Program-made: the position numbers and the translations under genes | Origin: Lobosporangium transversale | Taxonomy: Eukaryota > Mortierellomycota > Mortierellomycetes > Mortierellales > Mortierellaceae | Assembly (NCBI RefSeq): GCF_002105155.1 | Contig: NW_019029044.1 | Location: 124,001 to 188,000, forward strand | DNA: 64,000 bases | Direction of reading: 5' to 3' | Notes under the pieces: generated by a model | Databases searched by the model: none | Told to the model about the DNA's origin: nothing | The model's input: only the letters and a program-made list of their open reading frames with translations | Part shown: one piece after another, positions 46,145-57,782 of the stretch | Layout of the letters: every line of letters begins with the position of its first letter | Numbering within the stretch: the stretch's first letter is position 1

Positions 46145-48111
46145 GAACCTCCATTTCAGTATCGCTCATGACGCTTGGACGTGGCTCTCGTTTTGGGGGG
46201 TCCTCTGCTGTTGTCGTTGTTTTTTTGGGTTGAGACTCATGATGGCGTTTGATATTTCTTGCAAACGTAGGAAGAGGTACATCTATCAAGAAAATTAGAT
46301 ATCACGCACACAAAAATAAGTAAGTTATAGTATATATAACCTCAATACTTCCGATACTGCAGAGAAATCATGAATGATATGCTTACCTGGTTCACCAAGA
46401 GTTGGCATGCTATTCGCTCTCTTTCTTCCCTTCCGTCCGTGCCATCCACTCGGAATACCAGCTCGTTTCTTCTTGTGATGAGCTCTTGAAGCTAAGAAAC
46501 AGGGATAAAAATGTAGTAAAAGTAGCAATTGAGTTCAATGTCCGAACAAAAAGGGGAACTAGGACGGAAATAGATTAAAACAAAAAACAAAAAACGGTAT
46601 TATAGCTTACCTTGACGCTCGGCTTGCACAGAATCCAAGCTATCGTCAGGTTTTAAGAAGGTGCCTTGCTTGATGTCATCCAGAAGTTTCTGCCGCTGAT
46701 CTTTTGTGAGATCGGATTTTTTCTTGCTAAACCTTTTCCTCAAGCCACGATTATGACGCTCGCTGTCAGATAGAATTCCTCGCGGAAGTTCGTTCTCATC
46801 GTCGGAGGACTCTGAACAAGAGTCAGTTTTGTATCCAGTCATGTCAAATAGAACCTCTATATATATAAAATAAAAAAATAAAAAAATAAAAAAATAAAAG
46901 TTAGAGAAGGATAGCACTAACAGCTTTTCTAATTAGAGGGCTTAAGAGTTAAACATCACATACCGCTTCTGCGACGTTCTCTTGAGCGACGACTAGCGTT
47001 GAATTCAGCTTCATTTGGATGTTCTTCGTGAACCACTGTTGGAAAGATGTCATTGATGGGAAATCCAGATTTCACCTTATTGAGAACTGGAGGAGTGGCA
47101 TCTGCACTCTGTTTGCCTTTTTTGGATGATTGAGGATTAGATGGTAATGAAGGAAGAGGCGATGCTGGCTCCTGTAGTGCTTCGTGTGGTGGATCAAAGG
47201 ATCCAGGCATCCTTTCAAAGGATTCAGTTGATTCGTCTCCATTAACTTGTGTTGCTTTTGTAGAAGGAGATGTAAACGAGGTAACAGACTCATGATCGCT
47301 GTCATCCTTTAGACTTTCTTCAAAGGCCGAGCCATGACCACTTGCTGCGCTCACATATCCGTTGTCTATAGATAGATAAACATGTGCACGGGATGAATGA
47401 ATGAATGAATGAATGATGAGCATTTTCGATCGTCGTTCGTTTTGACCGTGGTAATTATTAAAATCTTTTCCGGATCATATGTCTTGCTGGGCTGGGGATT
47501 GAGCTGGATCTGAATTACGAATTTATTTTCTTTTTGTGCTCTGACATATGTCAGACATTAAAGAACAGCCAGCAATGCATACATGTACGCAGATATTGCG
47601 ATTACACATGTCGGTGATCTGATTTCTGTCTTCAACTGTGATTAAAAAAAGTTGTTAAAAAAAAAATAACTAATTTACCTTCGTCCCCTTGTGGGTATTG
47701 CCCACTCGAGCCTTCCAATAACTTGCCTTGCTCTCGCTGTTGATGGTGTGCGTTATTAAGATCAAAGTAGTCAACCGGTGCCAAGTCGCTCTCATCTGCT
47801 GGGGCAGCGAGAGGTGAAGTTGCAAACTCGTCAGGCACATAGTCATTCGTTTCGAGCACAAAGAAGGCCTCGCCAGCGTCACCGACTTTCATTGCAAACG
47901 GAACAACTTCGCCATTGACTCGAACTTCAACGGCTTTGTCTTGCGGTCTTAGAATGCTGAGTTTTCCAAAGCGGACATGGAAAGGTGAACAAGCAAGTTC
48001 GCCATCAGCTTGTTGGACCACGATAATGTCAATGGCACCTGAGAGTGTTGCAGGATTGATTTCATTATAAAATTTCGTGACAGTTGAAAAAAAATTCCCA
48101 ACAGAATACAT
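43582..48111 (-). CDS. Lipin-type phosphatidate phosphatase
   Basis: Seven minus-strand exons: 48111-47679, 47365-46964, 46856-46611, 46491-46387, 46282-46149, 46063-45830 and 45711-43582, in phase to 1227 residues. N-LIP domain: MYSVGNFFSTVTKFYNEINP...SGAIDIIVV. The middle is disordered and basic/acidic. EWTWGWGGLPVK is a conserved lipin motif, and YSWNNAMPQLVALLFF precedes the C-LIP/HAD domain with DIDGTITKSD (DxDGT nucleophile), LTSRA and GFGNRITDA. The enzyme turns phosphatidate to diacylglycerol at membranes, as yeast Pah1 or fission-yeast Ned1. The tail is a long acidic Glu/Asp/Tyr run. The last acceptor is uncertain: no AG precedes VINNADA, so I used AAAG at 45712. Exon 5 ends at an unusual GTTCGT donor. 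It is longer than Pah1 (862 residues). Confidence 0.92.
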
Positions 48112-49256
48112 GGCTGAATTCTGTTTTTACACGGAGCAAAAAAAAAAAAAAAAGGAAGGAAGGAAGGAGAAGGAGAGGGGATTAGGTAGGTAAAGAAGAG
48201 GTAAAAGGGAAGGAGAGGAAGGAGGATGTAGACATGCAAGTGTTTGGAAGATTTAAAGAAGAAAGGCTTGCGTGATGGAAGAATGAGAGAACGTACTAAA
48301 AACATGGACGAATGGGGGAAGAAGTACGCCACAGATGAGTCTGACTCAATATTAAAGGGTTTCAGACAGACTGCATGGAATGATCATGCAATTGAAGATC
48401 AAAACTTTCTCATAATGCAAACCGCCCCTTGTTCTATTTATGCAAGCATTCAAATAATTGTTCCGATGCAAAAAAAAAAAAAAAAAAAAAAAAAAAAGAA
48501 TCAGCACCACTGAGGTTTAATAAAATGCTCTGTATCATTCATGAACATCGAGATGATCATTTCATATATCATCAGGTATATCGCAGACAGATTTAACATT
48601 GATATAATATGTGGTCGGTCATGAGAGTGGACGAAAATCGGTACGATGTGGAAAAAAATGGAGATTATCAAGCACAAAACTACCCCCATGATACATGTCA
48701 TGTAGTTTGATTACTCACGCTGGCAAACTCTAGAGGAGAAGGCGTGTGGGTTCTTTTATCTCCGTAGTTTATACGATGAAACACCCTTCTTTCTTTCTTA
48801 AACTTCTTTTTGGATGATAAGTAAACAAACTCTCGGGTGATAGTCAGGAGTGATCAACTTACTGCTCTCTAAATAATTTTTCGTTCTGTTTACTGCGCAC
48901 AGTTCTTGAAAAGGCAATTTTTTCCCGAGACTCGGCCCCCTTTTTCCCACCATAATTCATGTAAACTCTTCAGAGTCTTCAATTGTTCAAGGAAGGTTAA
49001 GAGAAAGAATACAATTCAATAGAAATGCCATATTGATATTAAAGATGAAGTTTAAGCTGCTTTCTTTTTTTTTTTTTTTTTTTTTTTTTATTATAAAGTT
49101 TTTAAAGATTGTGCTATATTACAATGTGGTGGAGGTTGTTGCACTCATATATTTTGTGCAGATGGGATGCATGGGAATATTGCTTGACGGAGAGGGCAGG
49201 AAATGGTGATGATGATGATGAGAAAAAAAATGAAAGAGAAGCGAAGAAAAGATATT
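48112..49256. other. Intergenic region between lipin and ferritin 1
   Basis: No gene is supported. An A13-15 and GGAAGGAAGGA stretch at 48139-48175 lies just upstream of lipin (pyrimidine leader on its strand). An A tract is at 48470-48497 and a T tract at 49064-49089. Confidence 0.5.
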
Positions 49257-49894
49257 TTAGTGGTCCTTCTTCAACAAGTTTTGATCCCAGAGGTATAGTC
49301 CAAGACCATCACCACCGACACGGTTAAGTTGGGTGACAAGGTCTGCAATCTTCTTGATGGCTTCGACCTGCTCCTCCAAATATTCAGACTCGATAAAGTC
49401 ACAGAGCTGAGGGTCATTGTTCTCCTCGGCAATCTTGTGAAGATTCAACAGGCTCTTGTTAACGTCCTTCTCAAGCTGAAGAGTGGACTCGATAGCGTTA
49501 CGTGCCGAAGACCATTCAGATTCGGGGGCCTGAAGAGTTTGAAGGATGACCTTGCCACCACGACGGTTTTGGTAGTCAATGAGCTTCTGAGCATGCTCAC
49601 GCTCCTCCTCAGCGCTCTCTTTAAAGAACTTCTCAAGACCGGGAAGGGCCTGGTTGACATGACCAGCCCAGGCAGAGAGGGAAAGATAGACCTGTGAAGC
49701 CTGGAGTTCTTGGTTGATCTGTTAAAGAAAAGGGAGGAAAGAAGGAAAAGAGCAGTTAATAACTATAACTTGAGAACATCGAAAGCTCTGTGCAGGAACG
49801 ATGGACCATGAAGTTTAGATAGAGGTAAATGGTGTACCTGATGGTTGATGCCTTCCTCACAGGCGGAAGAGAAGTTCTGCTTTGCCAAAGACAT
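49257..49894 (-). CDS. Ferritin, H-type (copy 1)
   Basis: Two exons, 49894-49838 and 49718-49257, in phase to 172 residues. An iron-storage four-helix protein that forms 24-subunit shells. All H-chain ferroxidase residues can be matched to human H ferritin: Glu in NQEL (E27), Tyr seven residues later (Y34), EE and His in SAEEEREHA (E61, E62, H65), Glu in LQLEKDVN (E107) and Gln in LEEQVEAI (Q141). Further family marks are CDFIESEYL and the C-terminal GLYLWDQ. No signal peptide is seen, so it is probably cytosolic. A close paralogue lies 1.4 kb upstream on the same strand. Ferritins are, to my knowledge, missing from Dikarya but known from zygomycete fungi. Confidence 0.95.
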
Positions 49895-50691
49895 GGTGGT
49901 TATTTCACTTTTGATTAAGGAGAGGGGAGAAGATGTGGATGTGAATGTAAGTGAGTATGAGTGTAAAAGTGTAAAGAAGAGAGAGAGAGAAATGATGTAG
50001 TGACCTATTTATACTTGTGAAGAAAGGAAGCGGAGAGAACATTTTAGAGTTGAGTTTCAAATAACAGTCTAAAAAAGTAGAAATGGATATAGTTTTAAAT
50101 AAATGAATTCAAACAGAGGTCATGCCGCAAGGACATCCTAAAAAGATGAAGCTGTGTTTTTCCGACAACAGGACAACAGGACAACAGGACAATAGGACAA
50201 GTTGTTTGTCTATCGGCACCGAGTCATATGCAAGCGAAAGATTGACACAAATGCAGTTAAAATAGTGAAAATAAAAAAAAAAAAATAAAATAAAAAAAAA
50301 AAAAAAAGATTACTGTGCGTGTACTTATTGCGTATAGGCTGTAATGTGGTCCCAGACACATTTGCTACTCCGCGCACGCCATTTTTTCTTTTTGTTTTTT
50401 GCTTTTTGTTTACTTGTTTGCGTAATCTGAGCCCAAAAAGGCAACTGTCTTCCGAAATTGCCTCTCATGCAAAACTCATCTCTCTTTGTGTCTCTTTGTC
50501 TCTCCCTCTCTCCCCGCGTAAAAAAAAAAAAAAAAAGAAAGTTCCCCCTTTTTCGCTTTGTTTTTTATCAATTCGGCTCAATTCACGAAAAAGCTTTTTG
50601 ATCTCGGCATATTATTTCCTTTTCCATCCTTAGCTCAACGCCAACCCAATAGAGCGCATTAATAATCCTCCATTCTCATATTATCATCCGA
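49895..50691. other. Intergenic region with shared leaders
   Basis: It contains the purine-rich (on this strand) leader of ferritin 1 to about 49990, a GGACAACAGGACAACA pentuple at 50170-50200, A tracts at 50270-50308, and a CTCTCTTTGTCTC-type pyrimidine stretch at 50480-50515 that reads as a plus-strand leader for a possible small gene at 50692. Confidence 0.5.
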
Positions 50692-51241
50692 ATGTCCGCT
50701 TCTCCGATTGGCGTAGGTTAGTCCAACTGATATCCTTCTATTCTATCTTTCTGTCCTTTCTTGGCATCTGTGTCTCCTTTGTCTGCCTGCCTGCCTGTCT
50801 GCCTGCCTGCCTGTCTGTTTATTTGATTTATTTGTTGTGTGAAAAGAAAACTATGCCTTTTGCATAAAAAAACACTTGGACCTCGTGAACAAAACAAATT
50901 GCTTTGTGATCAGTTTAGCTGAACTATTCAAAAAAAAAAAAAAAAAAAAAAAAACAGATGGTAGATCTTAATCCGATAACAATTCGTAAAAAATTAGACG
51001 CTAAAGCATCTTGACTTTCTATATCCATTTCTTTTTTTTTTCTTTTTTTTCTTTTGAAAGAAAATATCATCTATGAAAATGAATAGCGAAGCTCATGCGT
51101 ATATGTGTAATGCTACTATACTTTTTCTTTTTCTTTTTCTTTTTTCTTTTTATTGTAGATAGAATTGAACAAAAGCCTGCATATAATTTACAAGATAGGG
51201 AAGAGTTGGAGGAGGAGAAGGAGGATGTGACGAATGTTTAA
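50692..51241 (+). CDS. Candidate 35-residue small protein
   Basis: Exon 50692-50716 (MSASPIGV) and exon 51159-51241 join in phase across a 442-base intron with a GTTAGT donor and a pyrimidine-TTGTAG acceptor. The product is very acidic/basic (REELEEEKED) and ends in VTNV. A pyrimidine-rich leader like those of other genes precedes the ATG, and its stop lies only 11 bases from the convergent ferritin stop. Further exons may lie in the intron. Such a short frame can arise by chance. Confidence 0.35.
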
Positions 51242-51252
51242 GGTTTCAGGCC

Positions 51253-52141
51253 TCAGGAATACTGCTTCAACAACTCTTGGTCCCAAAGATACACTAAAAA
51301 AACCAAAAAAAATCAACACAAAGTCAGCGGTCAGCAGACAGCAAAAACACTAACATGAAGAGAAAAAGTTTGACACCATCGTGGCGTGAGAATATCTTTT
51401 TCACGAGCAACTTACATCCGAGACCATCTCCGCCAACACGGTTCAGCTGAGTTAAAAGATCGGCAATCTTCTTAATGCCGTCTACCTGCTCAGGAAGATA
51501 CACTGAGGCGATAAAATCGGTCAATTGAGAATCATTACTTTCATCCGCAACCTTGTGCAAGTTAAGCAAACTCTTGTTCACATCTATAATACAAATATAG
51601 TAAAATACCATCATACAATCACAGTTAGTCTTGGCTGTCCTTTGTTTACAATAACAAAAAAAAAAAAAAAAAAGCAAAGTGAAGAAAAAGCACAAACCTT
51701 TTTCAAGCTGCAATGTTGCCTCGATAGCATTCTGAGGAGAATTCCAATCCATTTCTGGCGCCTGAAGAGTCTGAAGGACGACACGACCTCCACGACGATT
51801 CTGGTACTCTATAAGCTTCTGAGCATGCTCACGCTCCTCTTCAGCACTCTTCTTGAAAAACTGTTGGAGCCCTGGAAAGCCCTGGTTGGAACTGTCTGCC
51901 CATGAGGCTAATGAAAGATAGACTTGTGATGCTTGAAGCTCTTGACTTATCTATAAGAGTAAATATCCAATAATAAAAATATTAGTTTTATAAAAAAGTC
52001 TTTGAGTGACAATATTATATATATATATATATATATTTTCGGCTCTACACATTATTATTTCTTTTTCTTTATCTGCATAGTTACCTGGTAGTTAATAGCT
52101 TCTTCACTGGCAGAGGCGAAATTTTGCTTGCAAAGAGACAT
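51253..52141 (-). CDS. Ferritin, H-type (copy 2)
   Basis: Four minus-strand exons, 52141-52085, 51950-51698, 51583-51416 and 51293-51253, in phase to 172 residues, the same length as copy 1. Ferroxidase residues are all present: Glu and Tyr in QELQASQVY, SAEEEREHA, LQLEKDVN and LPEQVDGI. It ends YLWDQELLKQYS. Compared with copy 1 it has two extra introns (inside LEK|DVN and before YLWDQ), while the first intron is at the same codon. TDFIASVYL replaces CDFIESEYL. The tandem paralogues share orientation and the divergent tRNA-Tyr is 250 bases upstream. Confidence 0.95.
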
Positions 52142-52389
52142 GATGCAGAAAAAATTGAAAAAATCTTTAATTGTTTATCAGTTGTTGAAAAAAAAACGAA
52201 ATTGTATGAAGGAAGAATAAAATGGAGAATTTGAATGGAATGCAAGCGATGATGCTATTGCTTTTTATACCTATACCTCAACAGCCACAAACGCATATTA
52301 TTTCCTTTTTTATAATAAACACGTGAGTGGCTTGTTATGCATAATAATATAGTTATATATTTGTAGCAGATCGATAAACTTCAGAGCAT

Positions 52390-52472
52390 CCGAAAATAGC
52401 TCAGTTGGTAGAGCGGGAGACTGTAGTTTGTCTGTCATCTCTAGGTCCCTGGTTCAAATCCGGGTTTTCGGA
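52390..52472 (+). tRNA. tRNA-Tyr (GTA) with 10-nt intron, copy 2
   Basis: Identical over 83 bases, including the intron (52427-52436), to the gene at 14653-14735. Anticodon GTA at 52423-52425. It is followed by TATCTTTT. ATTTGCACGGGCCCGTACAAAT, an inverted pair, lies about 40 bases downstream. Confidence 0.97.
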
Positions 52473-52996
52473 TATCTTTTACCGTTTCATTATTTTTACT
52501 TGGAAAAAGATATTTGCACGGGCCCGTACAAATAACTTCATCCTTTTTACTTAGGATGACCAATTTCATGGTTCCCGTTCCTGTTTTACTTGCACGGCGA
52601 GTGTTTTTTTCTTTTCTTTTGAGGGCTTATTACCCGGATTAATCTATAATGGATTATGATGCCAAATCCAGCCCTTTTTCCATTTAAGGGTATTATGTTT
52701 CATGTCTGTACGTACAAGACATGTGTCCGTTTTGTGGCTTTTACTCCGACACTTGTCCTGAAATTTGAATTGACATCAAATCCATCGAAATTTTAACAAT
52801 GTCATCATGGCATGCTAAAGATCTCTTTCTTTCTTCTTTATTTCACGCCTTCATTCCTCCATACATTCATATACACAATAAAACAATAAAACCTACAATA
52901 CACAGAGTAGACTTACCCTCTCCCCTGACTAAAGCTGAGAAAAATAACGGCACATTCGCATTTTCAAAGGTTCATTCCTGCTTGCTCACTTTCAAA

Positions 52997-54412
52997 ATGA
53001 CAAACAACAACGAAAAGATTTTATCCAATTTCACCTGCATGGATTTGGAACAAAGCACCAGTCAGACGAAGCCAACCAAGTCAAGTACTCGCACTGGATC
53101 CACTCGTGCAGCACCGAGGAGAAAAAGAGTTATTCTGACTGACGAAACGACTCCAGAGCCTTCACCAGTGGCACAGACTGTTAGAGTTAGTGCAAAGTCT
53201 TTTAAGCGCCCTAGGCGTTGTGAGGCTGATTCTTTATCCTCAAATTTCCTTCACTCCGGCCCATTGACAGAGGAAGAGCTGGCGCTGGCGAACGCACGGA
53301 AGGAGTCGGCGAGAAGTGTGCTGTAGATGATTTTAGATGATCCAGATTCATCGACGACAGTGAATCAATATAAGACATAGCTCCGGCTGTGGGAGGTATG
53401 TTTGATCATCAAAATGTGGCTATGAGCTATCTCAGACAGGCTAGCAAACTAGACGACTTGGCTAATTCTCTTTTTTGTTTTTAGCAATACTGCAATGAAA
53501 ATTATCAAGGTGACTGTAGCGTCGATGCGAAACGCATGCTTGAATACTTCACAACGGTTGTCTTCAAGCGAACAGTGAAGCGATTGATCGGCACAGATCG
53601 TTGCTATCGTGGCGCTATTGGGTATGCCCAGCAAGGTGGAGGAGATTCTTCGAATTCTCAGGCTGGGGAAGACGCAGTCTATGAGGGAGAAGAGATCGAC
53701 GAATTAGTCGAGGCAGATATCGACGAACATGAACTAAGCGACATGGAGCAGAGACTGGAGACATTAGATAATAGCGAGCAAGTTGATGACGACGACGGCC
53801 AAAGCATAGACCAAGGTCAACAACAGGGACAGGGACAGGGTCAGGAACAGGGTCAGGAACAGGGTCAGGAACAGGGTCAGGAACGGAGACAGGGTCAGGG
53901 GCAGGGACAGGAACAAGGACAGAAACAGGAACAGGATGAAGATCTGGAGCTTCAGCTGAGGTCATTAGCACAGAGAGGTAAGAAGGCTCCTCTCTCCTGG
54001 GATAATATGGAGCCACCTGAAGGAGTCGACCCACATCAATGGCAGATTGATATAGCATTGAATGATGAGGAGCGAGCATCACATGAAGCTGTAACTGTTG
54101 GGGGTTCAAGCAAGAACATCACGCCGAAGCGGAAGACTGCAGCCGTTATCAGGACTGAAAATGAAAGAGAACAAGGTATGTAAAGATAACCATGTATTAA
54201 TATATAAATTGTCAGTACTGGGATCCAAACCTTTGGGAAGGCTCCGCTATCACGCGTACCCCAGGTGACAAGACACCATGGCTGCAATTCAGTGTTAATT
54301 ATCAATATAAATAGCCTACTAAATTATGACTTAATAAATCATTCCTTAATCCTGCATCCACCTTAATGTATCTTTGATTGTTGCAATTTGGTTGATATTT
54401 TTTATTATACAA

Positions 54413-54449
<37 letters not shown>

Positions 54450-55219
54450 GATATACTTTCGCGTTTGTAGTTATCCTGCAAGCACCAGAGGACAAACATG
54501 GCAGCAAAAATGTCTTTGTTCCTCTCAGGCTGGGGACAGTCGCAAATGTTAAGAAGGCTTTGCAATACTTATGGAGGCAACAGTCTTCTTTGACAGCTCC
54601 GTATCCCAATCCCGCCCCAAACCCAAGAACGGATGTACCACTAGCGGAGGCGATCAAAAATTATGGAGAGAAACTTGTCCATCACAAAGTAACGACAGGC
54701 ACCTTATCCCGCACTGCCACCTGTGCCGTACGAGAACCTTACAACACTAAAATGTACCTGCGTATGTTGGCCTTTACATGGCGCATGCTTCCGACGGTTG
54801 GAGTAAGCGGCAGGCGACCTTCCGACGGTTGGAGTAAGCGGCAGGCGACCTTACGACAGTGTTGCGCGATTTCAATATATGAGGGAGAGGCTATGCCTCC
54901 TTGCACGCCATCATATGTTGCTGCGGGATGAGGATATCCGAAACTTGAACCTGGCTAACACATTCAATATTCAGACCCGTCACCCCGCGCCAGGGTCAAA
55001 GCTGGCGTCGGGGCTTGTCTTCTGCATCACACGTGGAAAGACAAACCATAAAGGTGTCGAACTCTATGCGACAGCTTATCGACATAAGCTGTTCTTAAGG
55101 TGCACCGTGGGCGGGTTTGCATTTTATATACTAGAACGGTTCCAGGTAAATGATGCCGTCAGCCTTGACGCGAGCGTATGATTTTTTCTCATTCAATTAC
55201 ACGAAGTGACATATATCCT

Positions 55220-55252
<33 letters not shown>

Positions 55253-55648
55253 CCCTATTGTAGGTAGGTGTTCAAGGAGCCTCTTCTCAATTTTGCGGAC
55301 CCTGACGAGTGGTACAGCATCAAGGTGCTAACAGGGGGTGGCACAAGCCAAGAACGGTTAGAGAACCGAAAGGAAGCGCTTGTTGGCCGAACCCAAATGA
55401 GCACTACGGCGGCTGTAATGCGTGCCTGCGACGTGCATTCGGCCAAAATTACGCACTCTGGCCGATATGCAGGGGTCTCGGAAGCCTACGAAAGAGGCTT
55501 AAGCCTGGACGATATTCCACTTGGGAAGGTAGCTACAAGAGGCAGAAAACTGTTGGCTGCATCCTTGAGCCAAAAGAGGCTGAGAAAATACAATGTACAA
55601 GCAATCCATTGTCGTGAAATTTGTGATATTCCAAGGTGTTTAGCATAA
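52997..55648 (+). pseudogene. Degenerate Ndc10/Crypton tyrosine recombinase, copy 1
   Basis: Exon-like blocks 52997-53395, 53485-54175, 54471-55145 and 55268-55648 match the recombinase at 9598-13044 in order and splice position. Defects: two in-frame TAG codons before the first donor (after RSVL and after NQYKT), a 31-bp tandem duplication at 54788-54849 that shifts frame before LLARHHMLLRDED, and loss of sequence after the HSGR box, so the LGRW...Tyr region and the GCR1_C domain are missing. A 12-bp CAGGAACAGGGT repeat codes for GQEQ. It cannot make an active recombinase and could move only with help in trans. Confidence 0.85.
54788..54849 (+). repeat. 31-bp tandem duplication causing a frameshift (copy 1)
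   Basis: CTTCCGACGGTTGGAGTAAG plus 11 bases occurs twice in direct succession (54788-54818, 54819-54849). 31 is not a multiple of three. Read with a single unit, the frame continues into the RFQYMRERLCLLARHH segment. Confidence 0.97.
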
Positions 55649-55973
55649 GTATCATCCAGAAAAAAGCATTATCGTCAACACTATTAACAAGACAAAACAC
55701 CATCAAAGCGCTATCAAAGCATTTTTAACTCGACTCGGCTACCAACGCACTATAGCAGAAATAATTGAATACTTCATCAATATAAAAACTGTCTTAATCA
55801 TTAACACTGTCTCTACCATAAAAAGATTTTGTCTATTTCGCTTCACAAATCCATTTTGTGGAAAAAGATTTGTGAAGCGAAATATAAAAATTTTGTGACT
55901 TGGTATCCTTCTGTGTCCACCTGTGTCCGCCTGTGTCCATCTGAATGGACACAGGTGAGCAATTTCGTTTCAC

Positions 55974-57745
55974 AATCTATAATGGATTATGATGCCAAAT
56001 CCAGCCCTTTTTCCATTTAAGGGTATTATGTTTCATGTCTGTACGTACAAGACATGTGTCCGTTTTGTGGCTTTTACTCCGACACTTGTCCTGAAATTTG
56101 AATTGACATCAAATCCATCGAAATTTTAACAATGTCATCATGGCATGCTAAAGATCTCTTTCTTTCTTCTTTATTTCACGCCTTCATTCCTCCATACATT
56201 CATATACACAATAAAACAATAAAACCTACAATACACAGAGTAGACTTACCCTCTCCCCTGACTAAAGCTGAGAAAAATAACGGCACATTCGCATTTTCAA
56301 AGGTTCATTCCTGCTTGCTCACTTTCAAAATGACAAACAACAACGAAAAGATTTTATCCAATTTCACCTGCATGGATTTGGAACAAAGCACCAGTCAGAC
56401 GAAGCCAACCAAGTCAAGTACTCGCACTGGATCCACTCGTGCAGCACCGAGGAGAAAAAGAGTTATTCTGACTGACGAAACGACTCCAGAGCCTTCACCA
56501 GTGGCACAGACTGTTAGAGTTAGTGCAAAGTCTTTTAAGCGCCCTAGGCGTTGTGAGGCTGATTCTTTATCCTCAAATTTCCTTCACTCCGGCCCATTGA
56601 CAGAGGAAGAGCTGGCGCTGGCGAACGCACGGAAGGAGTCGGCGAGAAGTGTGCTGTAGATGATTTTAGATGATCCAGATTCATCGACGACAGTGAATCA
56701 ATATAAGACATAGCTCCGGCTGTGGGAGGTATGTTTGATCATCAAAATGTGGCTATGAGCTATCTCAGACAGGCTAGCAAACTAGACGACTTGGCTAATT
56801 CTCTTTTTTGTTTTTAGCAATACTGCAATGAAAATTATCAAGGTGACTGTAGCGTCGATGCGAAACGCATGCTTGAATACTTCACAACGGTTGTCTTCAA
56901 GCGAACAGTGAAGCGATTGATCGGCACAGATCGTTGCTATCGTGGCGCTATTGGGTATGCCCAGCAAGGTGGAGGAGATTCTTCGAATTCTCAGGCTGGG
57001 GAAGACGCAGTCTATGAGGGAGAAGAGATCGACGAATTAGTCGAGGCAGATATCGACGAACATGAACTAAGCGACATGGAGCAGAGACTGGAGACATTAG
57101 ATAATAGCGAGCAAGTTGATGACGACGACGGCCAAAGCATAGACCAAGGTCAACAACAGGGACAGGGACAGGGTCAGGAACAGGGTCAGGAACAGGGTCA
57201 GGAACAGGGTCAGGAACGGAGACAGGGTCAGGGGCAGGGACAGGAACAAGGACAGAAACAGGAACAGGATGAAGATCTGGAGCTTCAGCTGAGGTCATTA
57301 GCACAGAGAGGTAAGAAGGCTCCTCTCTCCTGGGATAATATGGAGCCACCTGAAGGAGTCGACCCACATCAATGGCAGATTGATATAGCATTGAATGATG
57401 AGGAGCGAGCATCACATGAAGCTGTAACTGTTGGGGGTTCAAGCAAGAACATCACGCCGAAGCGGAAGACTGCAGCCGTTATCAGGACTGAAAATGAAAG
57501 AGAACAAGGTATGTAAAGATAACCATGTATTAATATATAAATTGTCAGTACTGGGATCCAAACCTTTGGGAAGGCTCCGCTATCACGCGTACCCCAGGTG
57601 ACAAGACACCATGGCTGCAATTCAGTGTTAATTATCAATATAAATAGCCTACTAAATTATGACTTAATAAATCATTCCTTAATCCTGCATCCACCTTAAT
57701 GTATCTTTGATTGTTGCAATTTGGTTGATATTTTTTATTATACAA

Positions 57746-57782
<37 letters not shown>

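Larger units (their letters stand above)
52641..55973 (+). mobile_element. Crypton-like unit, copy 1 (3333 bp)
   Basis: The unit begins at AATCTAT (52641-52647) and ends just before the next AATCTAT (55974-55980). All predicted reading frames in it are identical to those of copy 2. Near its left end is CATGTCTGTACGTACAAGACATG-type dyad symmetry (52701-52723). Near its right end an 18-base inverted repeat (55834-55851 and 55867-55884) and CTGTGTCC repeats occur; these may be recombinase binding sites. Confidence 0.92.

Noticed and set aside
54205-54290. tRNA-like stretch on the minus strand (GGTTTGGATCCC T-arm look-alike) inside a Crypton intron
   Set aside because: I could not form a full acceptor stem or a convincing anticodon arm.
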